A stretch of 25,914 nucleotides of DNA from the NCBI GenBank assembly GCA_002408185.1, contig DHQV01000049.1, positions 33,321-59,234 on the forward strand. The letters run 5' to 3'. This stretch comes from Deltaproteobacteria bacterium UBA5329. GTDB taxonomy: Bacteria; Desulfobacterota; Syntrophorhabdia; Syntrophorhabdales; Syntrophorhabdaceae. This document shows positions 22,709 through 25,914 of the stretch, piece after piece. Under the pieces are notes generated by a model. It was not told the origin of the DNA. It searched no databases and was given only the letters and a program-made list of their open reading frames with translations. The translations under genes were made by a program, and so were the position numbers. Position 1 is the first letter of the stretch, and each line of letters opens with the position of its first letter.

Positions 22709-24776
22709 ATATTATTCTCGCATCCACCACGTACAGTTCTTCCCCCTTTCCCTTGAGAGGGTTTATGTCCATCTCGCGAATGGCGGGGAAATCGGAGACA
22801 AGGAGCGCAAGACGCGCCAGGTTCGTAGCGAGAACATCTATGGAAACCCCTTTTTGCCCGCGAACGCCTTCAAGGATCTTATAGGCCCGGATCGACCGTA
22901 TCATCCGCCGGCACTCCTCTTCGGCGAGAGGGGCGAGGGCGAAACTCACATCTTTGAGGACCTCGGTATAGATGCCGCCGATGCCGAACATGACAAGTTG
23001 TCCGATATTGCCTGCACGGCTCGAACCGAGAATAACCTCAGTCCCTTCCACCATCTTTTGCACGGTCACACCCTCGGCACCATGTATCGCCATAAGATCG
23101 CGCCACGCCTGGTCGGCTTCTGCGGTATTATTTATTCCCAGCCGGACACCACCCACATCACTCTTATGCAGGGGCCCCATGACCTTCATTACGACAGGGT
23201 ATCCGATAGCATCACAGGTTTTTTTCGCCTCATCGAACGATGCGGCAGTCGCTTGGGGTGGAAAGGTGAACCCCGCTTTTTCAAGGACCCGCGTCACGTT
23301 ATCCGCTGAAAGCGCCCTGTCCTTTCCTTCGAGAACAGCCGCAACCCCTTCCCTGTCATACTTCGGGATATCGCGGGATGCATCGAATATCGATGGGCGC
23401 GTCAGTACCTTTCCCAGGGCAAAACCGCAATTGACCTCATCGACAAAATAAGAATTGCCCTCTTCCGTGAATTCACGTATCTGTTTTGTGCATGTCGAAA
23501 CCGAGCTCAGGGTAGGGACAATAGGGATCGGGCAGGTCTTGATCGCTTCCGACACCTCACGATAGATCTCACGGTTGGGGTGCATCCCCGGATTTCCCAC
23601 TTGAATCGCAATAACATCGATGCGACCCGATTCCTCTTCCCTCATTACCTGAAATATCTGCCGCATCTGGTGTCCCGTCCGCGAGGGGAGACAATCGATC
23701 GGGTTCAAGACCGAGCTTTCGGCAGGCAATATCCCCTTAAGCCTCTCGCGGGTCCGGTCGCCGAGAACAGGCAGGGCAAATCCCTGTCGTTCAAGTTCGT
23801 CCGTAAGCATGACGCCCGGTCCGCCGGCATCTGTTATCACACAGGCGCGGTTCCCTGTGAGCCTTCCGCGGGCACCCGAGAGCGCGCATGCCACATCGAT
23901 CATTTCCATCTTGCTCTTGACCCTGATAATGCCCGCTTTTTGAAAAAGCGCCTCGACGGCTGTGTCGTCCGTTGCCATAGCTCCTGTATGGCTTGCCGCA
24001 GCCCGCGCCCCGGATTCCGAGATACCCGATTTGATACCGATGATGGAACAACCCTTTTGTGTCAGGCTGCGTGCATGTTTCAGGAACAGTCCCGGCTTTT
24101 TCAGGTTCTCGAGATACAAAAGAAGGATGGGAGACCCATCGACTTCATAATTCTCATCATAAAGGGCAAAAAGGTCCTCAACACCGATCTGTACGGAGTT
24201 TCCGACATTGACGACATTGCAGAATGAAAGCCCGCGCAGAACAGCCTGTTCCATAACGAGGTCCACGGTCGCGCCGGAACCGCTTATGAAATCGATGGAG
24301 GCCGGTTTCAATTCGGGGATGATCCCGGCGAATTTTCCGCTGTAATGATAGGTCATGAACCCCGAACAATTCGGGCCGATGATTGTCATACCAAGGTCTT
24401 CGGCAATCGAAAGCAATCGCTTCTCCTCCTGTTTGCCCTGCTCGTCCTTTTCACCAAAACCGGCGGACAGGATCACGACAGCCTTTGTTCCCTTTCGGCC
24501 CAGTTCTTCGAGCGCCCCGGCCACGAATTTCGCGGGGATCGCTATAATACCCAGTTCCGGCCTTCCGGTTACATCATTGACCGATGGGAACGTGGGAAGC
24601 CCCAGTACGGGCCCGCCGGGATTTACGACGTAAAGGTCCCCTTTATAGTGATGGTCCACTATATTGGCCAGCACCGAGCCGCCCGGCTTGCTCTTGCTCT
24701 CACTACCCCCGACAATAACGATGCTCCGGGGCCTGAAAAGCGCGTTGTATGTTTCTGAAGATCGGGCATTTGTCAT
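22692..24776 (-). CDS. Fused ADP-forming acyl-CoA synthetase (acetate-CoA ligase type)
   Basis: 694 residues from the ATG at 24776, which has AAAGGA eight bases upstream; the ATG at 24785 directly abuts that site. The N-terminal alpha part has a CoA-binding domain (SIVIVGGSESKSKPGG; YVVNP; IGPNCSGF) and two succinyl-CoA-ligase-like domains with the phospho-histidine motif ASHTGAMA (His about 263). The C-terminal beta part from about residue 475 is an ATP-grasp domain (GYPVVMKVMGPLHKSDVGGV; VMFGIGGIYTEVLKDVSF; REMDINPL). It interconverts acyl-CoA + ADP + phosphate with acid + CoA + ATP, the ATP-conserving last step of fermentative or syntrophic degradation. That fits downstream processing of aromatic-acid or fatty-acid intermediates; the specific acid is unknown. 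Confidence 0.9.
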   Translation of the reverse strand: MTNARSSETYNALFRPRSIVIVGGSESKSKPGGSVLANIVDHHYKGDLYVVNPGGPVLGLPTFPSVNDVTGRPELGIIAIPAKFVAGALEELGRKGTKAVVILSAGFGEKDEQGKQEEKRLLSIAEDLGMTIIGPNCSGFMTYHYSGKFAGIIPELKPASIDFISGSGATVDLVMEQAVLRGLSFCNVVNVGNSVQIGVEDLFALYDENYEVDGSPILLLYLENLKKPGLFLKHARSLTQKGCSIIGIKSGISESGARAAASHTGAMATDDTAVEALFQKAGIIRVKSKMEMIDVACALSGARGRLTGNRACVITDAGGPGVMLTDELERQGFALPVLGDRTRERLKGILPAESSVLNPIDCLPSRTGHQMRQIFQVMREEESGRIDVIAIQVGNPGMHPNREIYREVSEAIKTCPIPIVPTLSSVSTCTKQIREFTEEGNSYFVDEVNCGFALGKVLTRPSIFDASRDIPKYDREGVAAVLEGKDRALSADNVTRVLEKAGFTFPPQATAASFDEAKKTCDAIGYPVVMKVMGPLHKSDVGGVRLGINNTAEADQAWRDLMAIHGAEGVTVQKMVEGTEVILGSSRAGNIGQLVMFGIGGIYTEVLKDVSFALAPLAEEECRRMIRSIRAYKILEGVRGQKGVSIDVLATNLARLALLVSDFPAIREMDINPLKGKGEELYVVDARIILTAKG

Positions 24777-24956
24777 AAACAGCATCCTTTGTTATGAATC
24801 AGGCGTTGATAAAACTCCGTCTATCATACCACACTATGAGCACCAATGTCGCTGTACAGACTACTGTCCAACTGCAGGGCTTTGATCGTAAGACATTGAC
24901 GGCCCCGACAGTTTTGAACGAACTGCCTTCCCCTGATTACCCTTTACCGGAATATC

Positions 24957-25016
24957 ATAATTGTATTACAATTATTGTAAGTCAGCCTGTGCTCTATGCA
25001 GGGTTTTGTAATACAA
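24957..25016 (+). promoter_or_regulatory. Two TTGTA-N-TACAA palindromes upstream of the AcfC-like gene
   Basis: ATAATTGTATTACAATTAT (24957-24975) is a perfect 9-1-9 palindrome whose core TTGTATTACAA is repeated as TTGTAATACAA at 25006-25016, 45 bp further on and 20 bp before the start codon. Two identical palindromic cores about four helical turns apart look like a paired operator. Because the two cores are also complementary to each other, they could alternatively pair in RNA around the small CCTG...CAGG stem between them. The rest of the 259-base gap from 24777 shows no gene. Confidence 0.55.
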
Positions 25017-25035
25017 GGAAAGGAGCGGGTTCTTT

Positions 25036-25692
25036 ATGCAGCTTCATGTTTACGGTCCCGGAGGACCTTGCACGCCGATGATGGAATCGGCCCTTGCGTT
25101 TTTTCAGAAGACCGGTATCGAGGTATTCGTGATGACGGGAACACCCGAACAGTGGATCAGCTTCGCCCGTGCAAGCGCTGACTGCTTTTATGGCGGGACA
25201 GAGAATATGATGGCCGATCTTATAGCGGCATATCCTGACATGATCGACATGACGTCGCTGACAAACCTCCATGCACGCGAGGTCGGTATAATCGTGAGGC
25301 CCGGGAATCCGCTTGGCATTGCGTCACTTGCCGACCTCAGCCGGAAAAATGCAAGGATGCTCGATATCCGGCTCGAGAAAATGGAACAACTTCAAAACCG
25401 GGCATCGATACGGACCGAAGCCGTCTCGCTTTCCGTACTGACGGGCAACGAGGGTTTTCACGCCTGGCCCCTGCGGACTGATATTGATGCATGGATCACG
25501 TACCGGTCATGGCATGTAAAGCTTGCAGACACCTCTAACTTTGTCCGGCTTCCGCCTGATGAAATAGTACTTCGGGCGACCCCGATAGCTATTGCCCGGA
25601 ATTCTTCAAAACGTTTCGAAGCAGAGAAATTTATAGAATTTCTCAAATCCGAATCAGGCCATGTCATTTTTCAAAGATGTGGCTGGGAATAG
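25036..25692 (+). CDS. AcfC-like solute-binding-domain protein without signal peptide
   Basis: 218 residues, starting MQLHVYGPGGPCTPMMESAL; GGAG lies about ten bases upstream and an in-frame stop at 25009 excludes a longer N terminus. The fold is a periplasmic-binding-protein type II domain close to AcfC (accessory colonization factor) and distantly to ModA: YGPGGP near the N terminus, ADCFYGGTENMMADLI in the middle, IIVRPGNPLGIASLADL, DAWITYRSWHV, and the ending FLKSESGHVIFQRCGW. Family members are normally exported and bind small anions or organic acids. This one begins directly with the first beta strand, so it should stay in the cytoplasm, perhaps as a sensor or scavenger (inference). A gamma-carbonic-anhydrase-like gene follows after ten bases, so the two are probably co-transcribed. 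Confidence 0.8.
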   Translation: MQLHVYGPGGPCTPMMESALAFFQKTGIEVFVMTGTPEQWISFARASADCFYGGTENMMADLIAAYPDMIDMTSLTNLHAREVGIIVRPGNPLGIASLADLSRKNARMLDIRLEKMEQLQNRASIRTEAVSLSVLTGNEGFHAWPLRTDIDAWITYRSWHVKLADTSNFVRLPPDEIVLRATPIAIARNSSKRFEAEKFIEFLKSESGHVIFQRCGWE

Positions 25693-25702
25693 GAGCACAA
25701 AC

Positions 25703-25914
25703 ATGATTATCCCGTTCAGTGGCAAAATCCCGAAAATTGACCGGACTGCTTTCATCGCCGACAATGCCGCCATCGTTGGAGATGTCGAGATCGGTCCTGA
25801 AGCGAATATCTGGTTTCAGAGCATCGTGCACGGAGATACGAATTATATCAGGATCAGTGCGCAATGCAATATTCAAGACGCATGCGTTCTCTATCCTGAA
25901 TTCCCGGCCTATTG
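25703..25914 (+). CDS. Gamma-carbonic-anhydrase-like left-handed beta-helix protein, 3' end outside the window
   Basis: The first 70 residues are visible: MIIPFSGKIPKIDRTAFIADNAA, then hexapeptide-repeat turns (IVGDVEIGPEANIWFQ) and the family core NIWFQSIVHGDTNYIRI...NIQDACVLY. Gamma carbonic anhydrases and their non-enzymatic relatives read W..vlRGD..I.IG..tNIQD...H. Here the conserved Arg of RGD is His, and the His that normally binds zinc after NIQD is replaced by Tyr (VLYPEF). The protein may therefore be a non-catalytic homologue or use other ligands; the other two zinc histidines lie beyond the window. AGGAG is seven bases upstream of the ATG. Predicted partner of the AcfC-like gene by proximity only. 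Confidence 0.8.
   Translation, partial: MIIPFSGKIPKIDRTAFIADNAAIVGDVEIGPEANIWFQSIVHGDTNYIRISAQCNIQDACVLYPEFPAY

Noticed and set aside
1..25914. CRISPR arrays, tRNA or rRNA genes, transposases, prophage genes
   Set aside because: No regularly spaced repeats, cloverleaf-like segments, transposase motifs or phage structural genes were seen on reading both strands.

Overview
The window looks like a chromosome segment of a strictly anaerobic, probably syntrophic or respiratory Desulfobacterota-type bacterium (Syntrophorhabdus/Syntrophus-like lineages would fit). Reasons: an 11-heme periplasmic cytochrome with an apparent selenocysteine codon next to an exported rhodanese; an ATP-dependent benzoyl-CoA reductase/2-hydroxyacyl-CoA dehydratase operon with a sigma-54-type promoter; a fused ADP-forming acyl-CoA synthetase; a type III glutamine synthetase; and GAAC-N4-GTTC LexA boxes. 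The taxonomic placement is inference. No tRNA, rRNA, CRISPR array, insertion sequence or phage gene was seen.

Left part (1-9400): a 5'-truncated HD-domain hydrolase; a multiheme cytochrome gene reading through an in-frame TGA at 1298-1300 (probable selenoprotein, ExtKL-like) followed by an ExtH-like rhodanese; lexA with a rho-independent terminator, divergent from imuB; then a decayed remainder of the SOS mutagenesis cassette (a DUF6504-like gene with an early TAA and a multiply frameshifted dnaE2); and a small exported protein of unknown function. lexA and imuB both have LexA boxes inside their promoters and look leaderless.

Middle part (9459-14221, minus strand): a five-gene operon. Transcription order: a 105-aa protein made of two related repeats, a BcrC/BzdN-like subunit, a BcrB/BzdO-like subunit, and two short BcrA/BadF/HgdC-type ATPases. 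The two large subunits would form the substrate-reducing module and the two ATPases an electron activator. A GG-N10-GC promoter with a 25-bp palindrome about 100 bp upstream of the inferred start site suggests control by an enhancer-binding activator. A divergent FAD-dependent geranylgeranyl-reductase-family gene has its own strong sigma-70-like promoter.

Right part (15752-25914): a DEAD-box RNA helicase; class I fructose-1,6-bisphosphatase overlapping a YajD-like HNH protein; a DUF486 membrane protein with a 20-bp perfect palindrome in its promoter; a D-2-hydroxyacid dehydrogenase-family protein; glutamine synthetase III with a potentially structured leader; a convergent ADP-forming acyl-CoA synthetase; an AcfC-like solute-binding protein without signal peptide behind two copies of a TTGTA-N-TACAA palindrome; and the start of a gamma-carbonic-anhydrase-like gene that runs off the end.
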